From Cheiracanthium punctorium (lineage: Eukaryota > Arthropoda > Arachnida > Araneae > Cheiracanthiidae): a stretch of 64,000 bases of DNA. Shown here one piece after another: positions 1-14,195 of the stretch (positions within the stretch are counted from its first letter, which is position 1; each line of letters starts with the position of its first letter). The notes beneath the pieces were generated by a model, which was not told where the DNA came from, did not search any database, and saw only the letters and a list, made by a program, of their open reading frames with translations. The translations under genes and the position numbers were made by a program. The stretch lies in assembly GCA_038373885.1 (NCBI GenBank), contig JAWZYV010019947.1:434001-498000 (forward strand), given 5' to 3'.

Positions 1-3000
1 AATAAAACTAATCTCTGATTGACTTTGATAATTAAATATCGATCAGAACTGGTTCATTAAAACCATAAATTTTACAATAATAGTTACGCAGTAAAAAATA
101 TTGGCAAAGCTGTTGTAATTCAGGTAAATTCTCACAATTATATATATTTAAAAGTGTATAACGGTAATAAAACGTGAAATGCGCATCAGTGAAGAACCCA
201 ACTATGAATTAGTGAGCAACTACCTGAGCGACACAGTTGGCCTGCTGTTTAAGACCTTTCATAGCCAATCATCGATGCGATCCCTTTCCAGATGTGTTTT
301 CTGCACCAAATTATGAAATTAATATGACGAGAGACAGTTTGTCTATAGGGTAAACCGACCAGAAAATAAACATTTAGAAGAATTTTTTTTTTTCACAAGA
401 TAATTTTGAAGTCTACTTTTTCGTATTTATCTGAGCAAGCACATTTTATGCTGTATGCAATTTGTGTAAAAGAAAAATAAAAAATATCGGAGGTTATAAG
501 TTATTGATTTAGGGTTTTGAGTATAACATATAAATTTGTGGTAAAAATGGTACAATAGCGTACTAAAGGAACACACACTGGCACTGTATTTTTACTTTAC
601 AGGAATTAGTAGTATGCCCAGTAAAGGAACATAATACAATGGATAAAACAACAAATAATTATTTTTTCAAGGGAAGGCCATGTGACCAGATAAACCAATA
701 AAGCGTGAAATAGTTTCATATTGCATGGAAGGAAGTTACCGTTGCCAATCCATACATTAAAACTTTTCAAATCTTATTTTTAAAACGATATGCGCATAAT
801 GTTTATTTACCGAGTTTGTTCCCGGTATGACAGGAAATTTTTAACTTTTTATATAATAAAGTGCCTTTTTTTAAATGCTGAAAAATGTTGAACCAACACC
901 AAAAAGAAAATATCCAAGTGTTTATATCAGTATTATTTAAAAGTATGTAAAAATTTAACTTTTTTTATAACAGTTAAATACTGATACAAAACATTTGTTG
1001 ACTTGTACAAAACATTTGTTGACACTGAAACATTTGTTAAAAAGGGATAGAAGCCAAATAACATAAATGTAAATTTTTCGGCTTAAAATATAAATGAAAA
1101 ACGCAGAATTTACTCATAATATAACTAATTTGAAAACATTTTCAATCATTTGCGTGTGTAAGAGAGACGTAAAGATAAAGGCTGAGAAAAGTATGCATTA
1201 GTCAAAAACACGAAACGTAATTTTTCTATAAGTATAACCAGCCAATAAGATGAGCAACCGGCAACATTACATACTTGTCGTATTCCAAATAATAAACACA
1301 AAGTACACATAGAACTCTTTTTTAATGGATGAAATTTCACCTTAGCATACCTAGTGCAGGAATATTCATTCTTTTATGAGTCGTACAAGAAGGAATTATT
1401 ATTATTTTACTTAAACTCCTATTATGAATAATATCTAATAACTCAAGAACACCAAATGCTTCATTTCATATTATTTTTGTGCAAAAAAGGAAGAAAGAAA
1501 ACTTACAATTTCATTCGACTTATAAAGATCTTTTTCGTTAAAATATTCAAATAAATAATGCCATAAATATTTCTTTTTTCTCCCTAATTATCCTTTGCTT
1601 TGCAAATTTTCTTTTTATGGAGGTAAATTGCTTTGCAAAAGTAATCAGAAAAAAGTTTTTCATACTGTGAAATGCAAAAATTTAGAATTCAAATTTAAGA
1701 TTCTAGAATTCCTTGTATTCATAAGAAATAAGTTAAAAATGGCATGTAATTTACAGCAGAATATCCTTACTTTTACCTAAAATTCTTTCGAAATACTTCT
1801 ACGTCATTTTTAAAAATAAAATTAGTGTCTTGAGAAACAGAAAAAAATCTCATTCTTCCAAATGTTTTTAAAGAAATTTTGAAACCAATAATTTGTTTGC
1901 ACAAAGAGATAAAAAACTTTTAAAAATTAAAGAGAAAAGGACTTTGTTTTGGAGGAGATCATTCGGCACCAAATAATCATAAATCATTCTTATGATCTTC
2001 TTCATTACCGGAATCTTGTAAGATTATAAATTTCCTTTTTAAAATATTTTACTGTTAGCTTAGATGATATATCTGTTTGAAAAAATTTTAATGTAATTTA
2101 AATAGATGAAATGCTTTAGCATAGCATTTTTGCAAATTGGGAGGAGTGGGAGTCAATGGGAGATTTGGGAGGTCATTAATTTTCAAATGATTTCTTTTAC
2201 TTAAAACTTTATTTACATTACAGCAAATGTACTCTAGTATTATTTTTATGATTGCCAATTGAGGCATTTACTTCTTCACGACAAAAATGCTCATAATTTT
2301 ATTTTCTTTAATTAATACAGTACTGGCCAAATAATTATAATAGGTTTTTTATGAGAATAAAATACCGTGAAATACTGTCAATGTTTTACTAAAGTTCCAC
2401 AAAATGAAGTAATTCCTTTGACGCACGTATTTAAAAGAATCACTACTTTCAGTGTATGCCTAAAATCTGCGTACTTACCAAATATGCAATGCAAAACTTT
2501 CAGTTTAAAATATTGAAAGTACCAAGCAACGTCATCAGCAAATTAAATCAATAATTTGCCGAATACTGCGTCTATCCATTGAAAATTTATTTACCTCATA
2601 GGATAGTCACGCCGTTTTATTTCAAGGTACAAGTAATGTTTTGTAACAAGCTAATCCTTGATAGTTATTTAAACTTGATAAGATTTCATAACCAAACAGC
2701 ACAAATAAGCATGCACAATAACTTAAATGTCAAATTCCACATAAAACGTGCACGTATATACATTTCATTTATTTTCTATTTTAAAGAACAACTGCACCAT
2801 ATTATAAATTATACATTTCATGTTTTTATTTTTAAAAATATTACTTTAAATCCAAAACATCATTGCTTTAAACCAAATCATACAGTTAAATAGTTTATTA
2901 ACTATCGCACTAGTTTCCAGTACTGTGTATATTTATTAAGCTTTACCGGTAGTAGTCCGCATTGATTTACTGATTGCAAGAATTACATGTGATAAAGAGG

Positions 3001-3276
3001 AGATAAAGAGTCTAAACTTTTCCCAGGAGATAAAAAGCGCGCTTTTCCTTGACATAGAAAAAACACGGCAATCCTTCAGGACCAATAACCCGATTTCCCT
3101 TTTCACAGATTGGTTCTATTGCTTTTTTGCTCTGTGTCATTTCGAAGGGAGGAAAGAACATGCGGAGTCTCTACTTTTTGTAGTCGGTAGTGAAAAACTG
3201 ACGTGTGGTTGAAATAGCACGCGTTACATTTAAAGTTTAACTCTAGATAATTCCTTATGTATACAATATTGGTACA
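1..3276. other. AT-rich, no gene found
   Basis: Open frames are short and AT-driven. The only stretch of different character is 179-316, a GC-richer island with a 45-codon frame (MRISEEPNYELVSNYLSDTV and on) on the plus strand and a splice-donor-like CTCAG|GTAGTT on the minus strand near 213-222. It may be an exon or a conserved non-coding patch; no family recognised. Confidence 0.4.
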
Positions 3277-3278
3277 TA

Positions 3279-3750
3279 CAGGGTGTCCCCAAAAGGCGGT
3301 AACACGCTTTAATTCTTTATCTATTTGAGATAAGTCAGCAAAGTTAATTGAAAAAATGTTCAAGCATGTTACGGATTACACTTATAAAAATTCCTCTCGC
3401 AAATTTTCAAAATGTTACACTAATTAAACTTATGTACGACCCCCTTACAAGGAAATTCCTAGTCAGTAAAGTGGGCCCGCCCATGCATCAATCAGACAAC
3501 GTACAAATTTTGAGAGTTATATCCTAAAAAGTATCACAGATATGAAGATGAATATATGCTGACTTAAACCACTTTTCAGTGGCTTTTCGATGACAAATTT
3601 AAAAATTGTAATTTTTTTGAAAATTAATGAGAGAAACCATTTCTTAAAGTAGTCTTTTTTATCTTATTTTGAACATTTTTTCAATTTATAGTAGCCGCTT
3701 ATTTCAAACAGATAAAGAATTAATGCCCGTTACCACTTTTTCGAGACCTT
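3279..3750. mobile_element. Mariner-type MITE, family A copy 1
   Basis: Left end CAGGGTGTCCCCAAAAGG follows TA at 3277-3278. Its first 85 bp or so (including TTTAATTCTTTATCT and AAAAAATGTTCAA) recur inverted at about 3660-3750. No coding capacity. Long imperfect inverted repeats, a TA target and the GGGTGTCCC terminus fit a non-autonomous mariner-like element. Family members also occur at 8203, 10025 and 42760. Confidence 0.72.
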
Positions 3751-6182
3751 TCTGAGCGTTGTATGTTTTCTTTCTCAGCACTTCAATAATGTTAAGTTCA
3801 AGTATACTCGTAGAAAAAGAATTTGTAAAACACTGCACTAGTGGCGGATCCAGGGAGGGGGGAGAAGCGATAGGGCTACTTAAACCCACAACTAAACCTA
3901 TGTTTAGCCTGTTCGCCCTCATCATTAAAGAAACGCGACAGAGGAGGCGCGTTATTTGGCTGATGCTGCTAAAAGATTAAACATTAATAACAAAGAAAGG
4001 AAAAAAAGAATGATCCATGTCTGATAATATGCTTCATAATATTTATCGCCCCTTCCTTGCCACTTTAAAGGATTCGACACGGTAGCACTATTCAAACCGT
4101 ATTCATGCACTAGTGCTTTCTAAGCAATTATAACATTTCTTAACATACTATATTGTTGTACAAATATATTACTCTAATCATTTATAAGTCCACATTTATC
4201 ATAATATGAAGGTGAAAATAAAACAATGTTACTTGAGCTAACATCTGACGATTTGCGTCGCCTCAAATTAATTAAGTGCAAAACACTTTTTGGATTTACC
4301 TTTGCTATACATGCTACTCACGTTTTTGGAATTTGCTAACGGTGTATCAGCTTATAAACTCTTAAAATTTTGAAAAAAATATATAACACAATAATCTAAT
4401 CCACTTCTGTTACGTGAGCAATGCAATAAAAAATGTTTTAGTCTTTAAAAGTACTTGATTTTAACAATTTAAGAATAAGATCTATAAAATGTTTGACATT
4501 CATTAGTTCCTACTGCGCTTACGAACCAAGTCTTGTTTAATTTGTTAGAATTTTCCTCGCTAACTCTAACGGTATTTACTATAAAACATTCTGAGAAAAT
4601 TTTATTTAGTGACGAATATAAAAGTACAGAGTAACAAAGAAACATCTTCCACATAATAGTTACTTCCACTTTACAGTATATTTAGAAAATCATAGGTGAC
4701 AAAATTAATAAAATTGAAGCGATAGTCTATGCATACTGGTTGAATATTTCTGTTAAGTGGACAGTTAAGTATATTTGTTAAATAATTTAATCAATACCAA
4801 ATGATTAAGCGTCAACGAAATCAAAATTCACATCTTAGAACGAATTTAATTAGTATGTATCGTGAATTAATTCGTGTCTTAGACTAGCAATTTTATTTTT
4901 AAAAAATGAAAAATATCATTTAAGTTCAAAACATACAGCTGCAAATGTTAGATTCATCTCAACAAATTCAGCTATAAAGCATCAAAAGAAGTATTTTTAG
5001 AAGTGTTTCTTCTAAAATAAGTTCTTTTTTCAAATATGGGTATGGGAAAAAATCTCATAAATATTTATATCATGAAAATATTTCAAGATTATGTTTGTTT
5101 TCTAAAACACGGGCATGTGGAAGTGAATTTGAAAATATTGCGATATAGAAGTCGGTAAAGAAGCAGAATTTAAATCTTCTCTATTGCTGTTTAAATGGTT
5201 TATATTCTTAAGCTTTGTCCCATGTAGAGGAAGGTGGCCTAAAATATATAAGGGGAATTCCTTAAGGGGAAACTTGTATAAATAACATAAATGCTTAAAT
5301 AAAACTATGACATTTTATTAGTATGTTTTACACTATATTTTGCATAATAAACATATTTCAATAATATTTTCAACCCACATTGAGTAATTAAAAAAACGGA
5401 ATTTTGAAAAGTGTCCAAAAGATCATTTTGTTCTCAAGAAAAGAGCAAAATGATCCTTCGTTTAAAAATAATCGTAAATTGTTTCTATCGGCAAAATAAA
5501 AAGATCTAAAGGTAATTATTACTGTACATATTGAAATAAAATAAGTTTTAGAATCAGATAGCACACATAATTTATTTTATGAAAATTTTGAAATAAAAAA
5601 GTGTCACAAACAATAAAATACGGTATTTCAAAATTATAATTAAACAATTAAGGCCTACAATAAAGGCAGAAATAAATTAAATAATGTCTTCTGCGCCACT
5701 TCGAAAACTTGGAATATTTGAGCACATACCACACAAATACACATGATCATCATTCTCGGGTATTTCCTATTTTTGTTTTGTGAATAACTCAGTCAGTTTT
5801 CGAAGAACACGCAATTTAAAATAAGTATGTGAAATTTTTATTATTAAGCACATGGATAATTTAATTTTAAAAACTATAACTTTCATGTATGAAATTTACG
5901 TAAGAAATTTGGCTTGTAATACTTTTTGGACACGTAGAGAGTCCAATGAATGAAATGTAACACGTGAATAAGTTACACACATTTTGTTCAATAACCCCCA
6001 ATCAAGGACGAATTTTAAAAAATAATTTCTTTAAAAAGAAGAAATTTTGAGATTGATTTTTAGGTATTCATTTCAGGTATGTTTTAAAACAATATGATGT
6101 TTTTTATTTTATTTTGGGGTATATTAAGTGAAGCGTTATTAGAACGTTTTGGTCCCCCACACCTCTCAGAGGCCCAACTTTG

Positions 6183-6585
6183 AAAAATCCTTTCTTATAG
6201 AGTTCCTACAACAAAAACCTAATACACAATCCCCATCCCGTACTATTAAATTTAGTAGTTTTCGGCTCAGTGATGACAGCGAAACAAGACGCTCCCTTCA
6301 GTCAATGTGAAGAAAACGTTCTGTCCTCTTTACCCGTGAAGGAAGAATTTCTAAAAAATGATGAAACAGGTTTTTAGGTATTGTATTATAAACACTTTAA
6401 AGCAAATATTTTATGACTGTACACTTTTTAATGACGGGAAATGTGAAAATAATGTTTAGTCTTCTAGCTTCTTTAATGGCTTGATTTTATAAAATTCCCT
6501 CTTATCGAGTACCTGTATTACAAACCTAATGTATATGCCTAATTTTGCATTATTAACTTTCGTAGTTTGGTCTCAGCGATGATAA
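6183..6585. repeat. Diverged direct repeat, period about 306 bp
   Basis: About 97 bp at 6183-6279 (for example CTTATAGAGTTCCTAC, TCAGTGATGA) align with 6490-6585 (CTTATCGAGTACCTGT, TCAGCGATGA) with moderate divergence. Old duplication or two relics of one repeat family. Confidence 0.5.
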
Positions 6586-7385
6586 TTTGTTTAGACAAGA
6601 TAATTTTTTACATAAGTCTAGACAACTAATATATTTTTGTACCCCTATTTAAAATCATATACTGCTTTTATCAGACTTAATTTCATAGCAGCTGATTTCA
6701 AATAGATTTCACTCTACTAAAATAAGAGTTTCTTTTTCTCAAATTCAGTGAAAATAAAACACTTAAAAATTAGGATATTCAAAGCAGTTAAATAAATTGA
6801 AATCGATTAATTTTAAAGAATGCCTTGGAATCTTGCATAAAGAATTTGTTCCTATTCTATGAATAACCATGGATGTAAGAAAGAAAGCGTCTCTTTGAAT
6901 CAAGATTTGGGCAGATTTATTTCTCCAACTTAATTAATTTTGATAATAAATTTGTGTTAACAATTGATGCACATGTTTTGTGAAGAACATATAAAATATT
7001 TTTGCCACAATTATATTTAAGAAATCTATTTCATCTAGGTATTTTATATATTTGAATTGTTTTCTTGACGACAACACTTTCGTATATCATAATGTCAGCA
7101 GGATTTAAAAAGATATTTCGGGAGTAGTACAGTAAAATTTACGCAATTTTAAAATGATAGAGCTCTAAAATTATTAATTTTTTTATTATTTGAGGTATAA
7201 AAATAATATTTGTATGTTTGTCAAACGGGTGATTTAATTCCTTCACAAATTTTAAAATATTTTTTTTTTTCTCAAATTTTCTACACCATGAACTATCCAA
7301 TCCTGTTGAATACTGCAAAGTTCACAGCACAGAATAAATCAATTTATACGGCGAAAAGATTTGTCTTGCTTGAAAAACAAGAAAA

Positions 7386-7640
7386 GAACTGCTAACGACG
7401 TGCAGTGGTTATGCCGTGAAACAACCTTATTTCAGCGCTTTCCCTGCTGGTCGCAAAAAATATGGTTAATTGGTCCCAACAATGAAAACGTGCAGGCTTT
7501 GTCAGCGCAGCCAGGTGTGTCAAAAAACTTCTTTAGCTCTATGACGTCATTTGGGAGATTCAATCAACCGCCATATTGTTGGTAGTTAAATGGATCGATG
7601 CCAACGGTTGTACTTTTTTAGCGTTGTGCAGTCTATTCAG
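7386..7640. mobile_element. piggyBac-like MITE fragment
   Basis: GACGTGCAGTGGTTATGCCG onward matches, inverted, the right end of the 14196 element. It shares ACCGCCATATTGTTGGTAGT and GGTTGTACTTTTTTAGCG with that family. The outer end at about 7386 is degenerate and no TTAA is preserved. Confidence 0.55.
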
Positions 7641-8202
7641 TTGGTCTCATTTCATTAACGTCGTCGTCATCTTAGTTTTCAAAAATATGTCGTTAGATTA
7701 GCACCACATCCTGGGCCTTCTGTCCAGGAACATTTATTTTTGGTGTTACTCTTCTAAAATGCAAGTGATAAAAGAAACATTTATATTCAAATGAGTTATA
7801 ATTATTAAAAATTAAATTCATTTTCCTGATATGATAACTTAAAACAATAGTTACTAAACCAGCTAACACGACATGGAAAATATTTTTGAAGCCATGTAAA
7901 ACAGAATACAAAATAAATTTCATTACTGTTCATTAGACATTCAAAGAATGTACCAATCGAGAATGTTTGCAGTTGAGAGTGCAACCAAACTTTTCTAATT
8001 TAATTTCTGCTCGCTCCTTTAGCAATTAAGTTACCGTAAACATTCTTTATAAATTTGTGTGGTTTGAATTTATGCGCAGCGTTTTATATTATTTTACTTC
8101 TAACAAGTGACACGAGAACGCTAATCACTCTGCTACGAATAATTTGCTTTCTACTTCGTACACTGCTATGTAAATCAAAACAGACAAAACTAAAAGCCTG
8201 TA

Positions 8203-9114
8203 CAGAGTGTGGCAAAAAGGAGGAAACACTCTTTAGCTCTTTATTTACTAGAATTTATTGGCCAATGTAAATTTTAAAAAAATGTTCAGAAGGAAAAAAG
8301 ACAACGTTAAGAAGGAAATTTCTCTTGTAACTCTTCAAAAGTTACAAAAGAAATACAAAAAAATCCCCAGTTAGTAAAATTTGCCCCGTACACTAATGAG
8401 GTAATGTACAAATTTCCATTCTTTCCTCATAAAACATCTGAGAGATATATTTAAACAAAACATGGTCAGGGCTATACATGATTACAAACGTAAACATTTA
8501 TTGCAAGAGCGTAAAACATTATTTTCTTTCATAATTTCTAATTCCCTGATTCCCCAAATTCTTTCATAATTTCTAATTTCTAATTCCCCATAATTCCCTG
8601 AAACGCGATCATTCGACACAATTTTTTTCCCTTCGAGAGCTGTTGAAAAGTGGTTTAAATTAGCATACATTAATCTTCATCAGGGGCGTAGCCAGAAATT
8701 TTTCATGAGGGGGGGGGGGGTACGACAACTGCAACTCACATATATGCATACATGTGTGTGATAAGGGAGTGAAGAATATACATTTTGTATGGCAAAAAAT
8801 TCCTCATGGGGGGTTATGACCCCCCTTGGCTACGTCCCTGATCGTCATATTTCTGACACTTTTCAGGATATAATTTTCAAATTTTGTAAGTTTCCTGATT
8901 AGTGTATTCGGTACATTTTAATGATTGGGATTTTTTTTCCACGGGGGTCGTTGACAAATTTAAAAAGTATAACTTTTTGAAAAGTAAGAGCAGAATTTTT
9001 TTTAACGTTATATTTTTTCCTAGCTTAGTCTGAACATTTTTTTCACTTTACATTGCCCACTTATCTCTAATGTCTGAAGAGTTAAACCTTATTACCACCT
9101 TTTTAGGACACCCT
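8203..9114. mobile_element. Mariner-type MITE, family A copy 2, interrupted
   Basis: Left end CAGAGTGTGGCAAAAAGG after TA (8201-8202); right end, inverted, AGGGTGTCCTAAAAAGG before TA (9115-9116). Shared internal landmarks with the 3279 copy are the Ctttaatt-like block and AAAAATGTTCAGA. It is about twice the length of copy 1. Part of the excess is a 160-bp hAT MITE at 8681-8840, and part is a stretch at about 8520-8610 where short blocks such as TTTCATAATTTCTAATT and CTAATTCCC are repeated. Confidence 0.7.
8681..8840. mobile_element. hAT-type MITE, 160 bp, nested in family A copy 2
   Basis: Terminal inverted repeats CAGGGGCGTAGCCAGAA and, inverted, CAGGGACGTAGCCAAGG. Flanking 8-bp direct repeats atcttcat (8673-8680) and atcgtcat (8841-8848) match at 7 of 8 positions, the hAT signature. 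The interior has a run of 12 or more G on the left and a G-run/C-run pair near the right end (ATGGGGGGTTATGACCCCCC). Confidence 0.82.
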
Positions 9115-10024
9115 ATATAATAACAGTATATGTATATTCAATGTAAGTAGTTAAACCCACTTACATAACGTTTTTTAAGTTCTATAGTTAAGAAAAACTG
9201 AAAATCTAAATTGAAATTACATATTGATTAATTGAAACTTAATTTAAAATAAAATTAAATGGAAACTATCTATATTATTGCTCATTTCATTTGAAATATA
9301 CAACAAGCTTAATTAGCAGTTTCTAAGCATTTTAGAATCTTAAGCTTATGGTAATTTAAAATATTTGATTTTTTAAATTCATTAAATTGCTTGAATAATA
9401 TCTTAATGTCATTTTCAAAATCTAAAATAATAATAACTATTATGATTGAGTTCTCCCTTTGAAAACTGAAAGAAAACTACATGTAAACTCTGTTTTATTA
9501 TTTCTTTCCATTAAGGTCTTCTTTCTAAATCCCATTTTTAATTACTTTTCACTTTATGTTTCAACATGTCTCTTCTTTCACGATTGGGTAAATTCACTCT
9601 TTTATTCTAGCATTGTTTACAATTATTAAATTACTTTCATCCTAATTACTGAAATTTTTACTTCTTCTTTCATTATTTTAATACTCTGAACTATGTTTAT
9701 TCATTATTTTCTTTAAATCACTAATTATTTTTATTCCCTTTTTTAGGTAAGTACATTTGAAGTGTCTTAGATTTACTCTACTGTCAGACATTTTTTTATT
9801 CGAAACCAGGCGTTTGTTTTACCGTAAGTACATATACTTATTTAATCTAAAGGTGAAATTATTTAACGTGTTTCTAATCCATTTTTAAGCATTCACGGTG
9901 GGTCGTGAAAAAGAGTAAATATCAGTCTAAAGTCTGAACCCGTATTTGTTAATAACCAACGTTTTTAACAAAAATAAATTTATACACAGTTAAAAATAAA
10001 TTTCTAAAAAATATTTAGAAAGCA

Positions 10025-10263
10025 CTTTTTGAGGATTTAATTCTCAAATTCTGTACGTTCCCTGATTAGTGTACAGCGCACATTTTACTGACTGGGAATA
10101 TTTTTTGTACGGGATCGTATACAAATTTAAAAAACGTGACGATTTTTTTCTAAACGTAATCTTTTTTCCTACCTTAGTCTGAACATTTTTGCAACGTACA
10201 TTGCCCACTTATATGTAATAGATGAAAAATTAAAGCGCGCTAACACCTTTTTGGGACACCCTG
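10025..10263. mobile_element. Mariner-type MITE, family A copy 3 (one end only)
   Basis: Right half of family A: the terminal GGGACACCCTG runs up to TA at 10264-10265, preceded by CACTTATATGTAATAGATG and ACCTTAGTCTGAACATTTT as in the other copies. The left terminus is not visible, so the left boundary is approximate. Confidence 0.65.
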
Positions 10264-10275
10264 TATATTTCTAAT

Positions 10276-10278
<3 letters not shown>

Positions 10279-10310
<32 letters not shown>

Positions 10311-10312
10311 AT
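10279..10312. repeat. (CT)n(ATCT)n microsatellite
   Basis: CT units passing into four ATCT units immediately after the right end of the 10025 MITE. Confidence 0.9.
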
Positions 10313-10313
10313 A

Positions 10314-13300
10314 TCGCTATTAAAATTTGGGTCCTTCTTGGGTTTTTCTGTTCAGCGAAAATGTCAGTGAGAGCATCAATGTTCAAATTTCAGGCCGAGG
10401 TATGTTCGATGGATAGAATACCTAAGTTGCGTAAAATTTCTTATCCCATCGAATTTCTTTCATAAGATTTTATCAATTTTAAATTTTAAAATAACCGTTC
10501 TTCACTATCCGTAGTCACAGGAATAGTTAAAACAAAACAAAACAAAAACCAGAAATGCAGATCTCACTTTAAGAAAGTTTGAAGTTATAAAATGATTCTT
10601 TGCGGTTAATAAATCTGCAGTTTCACGTTTTATTAATTCACAGTGATTCTCTTATAGAAGATGAATTTTTTATTTCTTCTGTAAAAGTGAATGGAAAACT
10701 GAGAATTTCCTTGGCAAGTGGAACAGATATGTCATTTTTATATAAATCTACAAATCCTAAAGCATTTTCTAATAAATCGGCATCATTTGAATGAATTTAA
10801 GAAAGTGTCAGGTTACATTTCACTGAAATTTAAAACAATTTTATTCATTCCAAAGAAGCGCAGTCACATTTGATTAATGATGATGTCCAATACAGGATAG
10901 AATACGTTCAATTGTGCTTGCGGGCCCCTTGGGCAACGGGTCCCCTCTGCTCGGGGTCCCTAGGCTTCTTGCGCTTCCTGCCAATCAATTGTTACGCCAC
11001 TATGTGTGTGTGATGCCAGCAAAAATCTCAAATAAGGGACAGTCGTGAACAATCACATAATTCTTCATGACTCGAACTATACCTTCTCATATCATCATTC
11101 ATCTGATTAATTTTACCCACATGACTTACAGCAAAACATAACAAGTAATATACAAATTTTGGATTACACTTTTAACTTTATCAGGAAACAAGTATACTAA
11201 CTATCGTTTTAACAAGATGCAGAAAATAACTTTTCGATCTAACAACTTCTATCGCATAAATGATAATTAATCAGTCAGATACTGACCACAAATGTGTATT
11301 AAATTTGTGCTGAAAATTACCCAAGCTGAATATATAAAACCTGTTACCCTCATTAAATTTAATCTTTTCCTTTTTACTCTTGGGAGACTGTAGAATTGAA
11401 AAAGACATAATTAAGTATTTTAGTTTTTAAAAAAACTGATAAAAGTTTATTGATCTACTTGCCTTTACAGGAAGCCGTTTAGGGCTGATTTTAGCTTACC
11501 AAAGCTTTTGTGGAGGTTTGCGTGATATATTTCACTTGAAACATTTCGTTTATTTATTATTATTTATTTTCTTTTCTACCTGTTAGCAATTATTTTGATT
11601 AAATGTATAAAACTTATTTTTTAATTAAATACCTCCGTGACCGATAATGCAAGAACGCTGAGTGAAAATTTAAAAAGCAGTTGTTTGTAGTCATAAAATA
11701 TATAGAAAAATATTAAAACGGAAAAGAGCTCGTAAGAATGTCATTTATAATATTTACTTTAATCATAAGTTGTCAGCAGCTTCTCTGCCAAAATCTTCTG
11801 AAGGAACCGTCTGGAGAAAAACGATTTTCTTGTGTTGCACGACTGTCTCAGTTTTTCACTGAATGATAAATTCATCTTCTACATCACCGTATAAGATGGA
11901 TTTAATGTAAATGTTTGAACAAGAAGTATAAATCATACCAAATGTTTCGATCATAAAATTCTACAGCGCAAAGGTTTTTATTAATACATTGCAGAATAAA
12001 CGTCCTGTTTGTCACATCATAAAGGGATCTAACAAAATCTGATCCAAAAAGTGATCCAAAGGATATGATTTAAATAAAGAACTGGTGTTATTCAATGAAT
12101 ATTTTTCTGGCACAGTGAAGATTTTAATCAAGAAAGTTAAAACACAGAGAAGATATGTTTTATTTAAAAATCTGTAAATGTCACCAAAATTTTTCAATTA
12201 ACAAATAAAATCTTCAAAATATTTTTATTTCTTTTTCGTCCCGGATAAAAGAAAATCTCTTCTCTTTATAATAATACAATATTAGCCCGTTGGGAGAATA
12301 AATACAGCAACCGTAACCAAATGACCACCTAATCCTTTTCTATAATTGCTGATTGACTATTTTTCGAAGTTCAATGCTATCATTCAAGGGCAAAGCAATA
12401 ATAATAAAGAAATAATAAATTTCATCGAGAGTTATACAATGTCAGAGGAATTTTAGGATTTTGCCTTCGTGATTCATTACACTCTCATTTAAATTCATGC
12501 TTGTGTTCAAAATATATCCTACTATATAATCATCCCATGTTTCGGCAATGCTCGTCGATCGTGTTCCTCTCCTTCAAAAATTGCAATAAAGTATAAATAT
12601 TCTTCTTATACGACGTACTCGCATCGAACGGATACGGAGAGCAGGGGATTTTCACTTCTATATGGTTTGGCAATATGAAATTAATGTTCCACGTGCTAAA
12701 ATGTCGAAGTGTGCATTTTGTCGCTTGTAAATCGGTTAATTAGAGCGCGAATTACGAATTTTTAAAATTCCCATTGAAATCGCCAAACCTTAATAACATC
12801 CATTAGGGTTTTTCGATTTATCGCCAAAATGTTGAAAATATCGCCAATCTGACTTATTTCGGAAAGTTTACTTGAAGTCGGAAACTTATTTCTGACGGGG
12901 TATTAGACGATATGTCGCAAAATGTTGCCAAGGAGAGACTATCACAGCAATTTTGAGGGAATCACACGATCGATAACTGTCCGAACATTTGCTATTTATA
13001 TAGTATTATTTAATTTTGCCATGCAAGCAAAATGTCCGTTAAGTCAATTTCTTTTCTACTGTGCTTTTGCCATTGCTTATTAAATAAATACTTTCTTTTT
13101 TTAATAATCAAGTTAAATTACAAATTAACAAGTTCGGCACTAAAATGGAAAACATATATGAAATAAGAGCATGTACTATACATATTTAGTTATATAAAAT
13201 TCAATATGTAATGGATGAGCATGTAGATTAGCACTAACATGTAGAAATCTTTAGCTAATCGGCGTATTATAATCGACTTTATATTAGGATAAATGATGAT

Positions 13301-14191
13301 TCATTGTTATGAAAAAAAAGTATGATTTTAACTATTTTCCTGCTTGATTTCTAACATGATATTTCAAACTAGATTTTATCTTTATTTTTCGTGTTCCTAC
13401 ACGTTATATTCGTTTGTTGTATACAATTGTAATTATTTACTTGAGAGTCGGTTATAATTTCCGAGCAGCATTTTTTCTGCACGTGAGTTCAACCAAAAAT
13501 AATATCATGGTTTTTACTTAGTGGCGATCAAAATTCATAGTGACAATTTATCACTTTCCCACAGTTTTCTATGGCATATTTAAATTTTCACAAATACCTA
13601 AATGCTATGAAAAAGAAGTAGCAAGTAAAATGACATAAAAATGTATGAACTTGTGAAAAGAATATAAAATCTTTTATACAAGTAAGATTCTGTTTGAAGC
13701 TGTGTAGTGTAAACGCAGTATAAAATTTCCCACGTACCATTTATTCTTTCACAAAGATGTCAGCATAAAAAATATCTAAATCTAAAATTCAACTTGAAAG
13801 ATTGTTCCATTCTTTCATATGAAACTACCCAGATTTTCTTTAAGAATATAGAATTTAGAAATACGCTAGGTTTTGCTTTGATTTACTTGAAACAACTGTA
13901 TTTTGTGAAATTTATTCAGTTAAAATGCTGCGTAAAAACCTCAGATTCTGTACAATGAAAAAAAAAACCTAACATTGTTTAATAAATAATGGTTTTAATA
14001 ATTTTACAGAAAAAAATGTGTATAATTCACATATCTTTTACTTAACAAAAAAATTTAAAGTCAGAAAATGGATTCCTTTTTGAAACGACTTTCTCAGTCC
14101 TTTGAAGTGTAAGCATTTTCACATCAATATTAAAAGACCAACTGATAGACTGTTCAAATCTGAAAAAGTACAGTCGTTACCATCGATCCAC
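10314..14191. other. AT-rich, no gene found
   Basis: A GC-rich patch at about 10918-11005 (GGGCCCCTTGGGCAACGGG and, inverted, CATAGTGGCGTAAC) resembles a hAT-type terminus but has no partner. The rest shows only short frames. Confidence 0.4.
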
Positions 14192-14195
14192 TTAA

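Larger units (their letters stand above)
3751..8200. other. AT-rich, no gene found
   Basis: At 3838 the sequence AGTGGCGGATCCAGGGAGGG looks like one end of a hAT-type element, without a matching partner end. Otherwise it contains the direct repeat at 6183 and the MITE fragment at 7386. No convincing coding frame. Confidence 0.4.

Noticed and set aside
2579..2893. 104-codon plus-strand frame
   Set aside because: Composition rich in Asn, Ile, Phe, Lys and His typical of AT-rich non-coding DNA; no family features.
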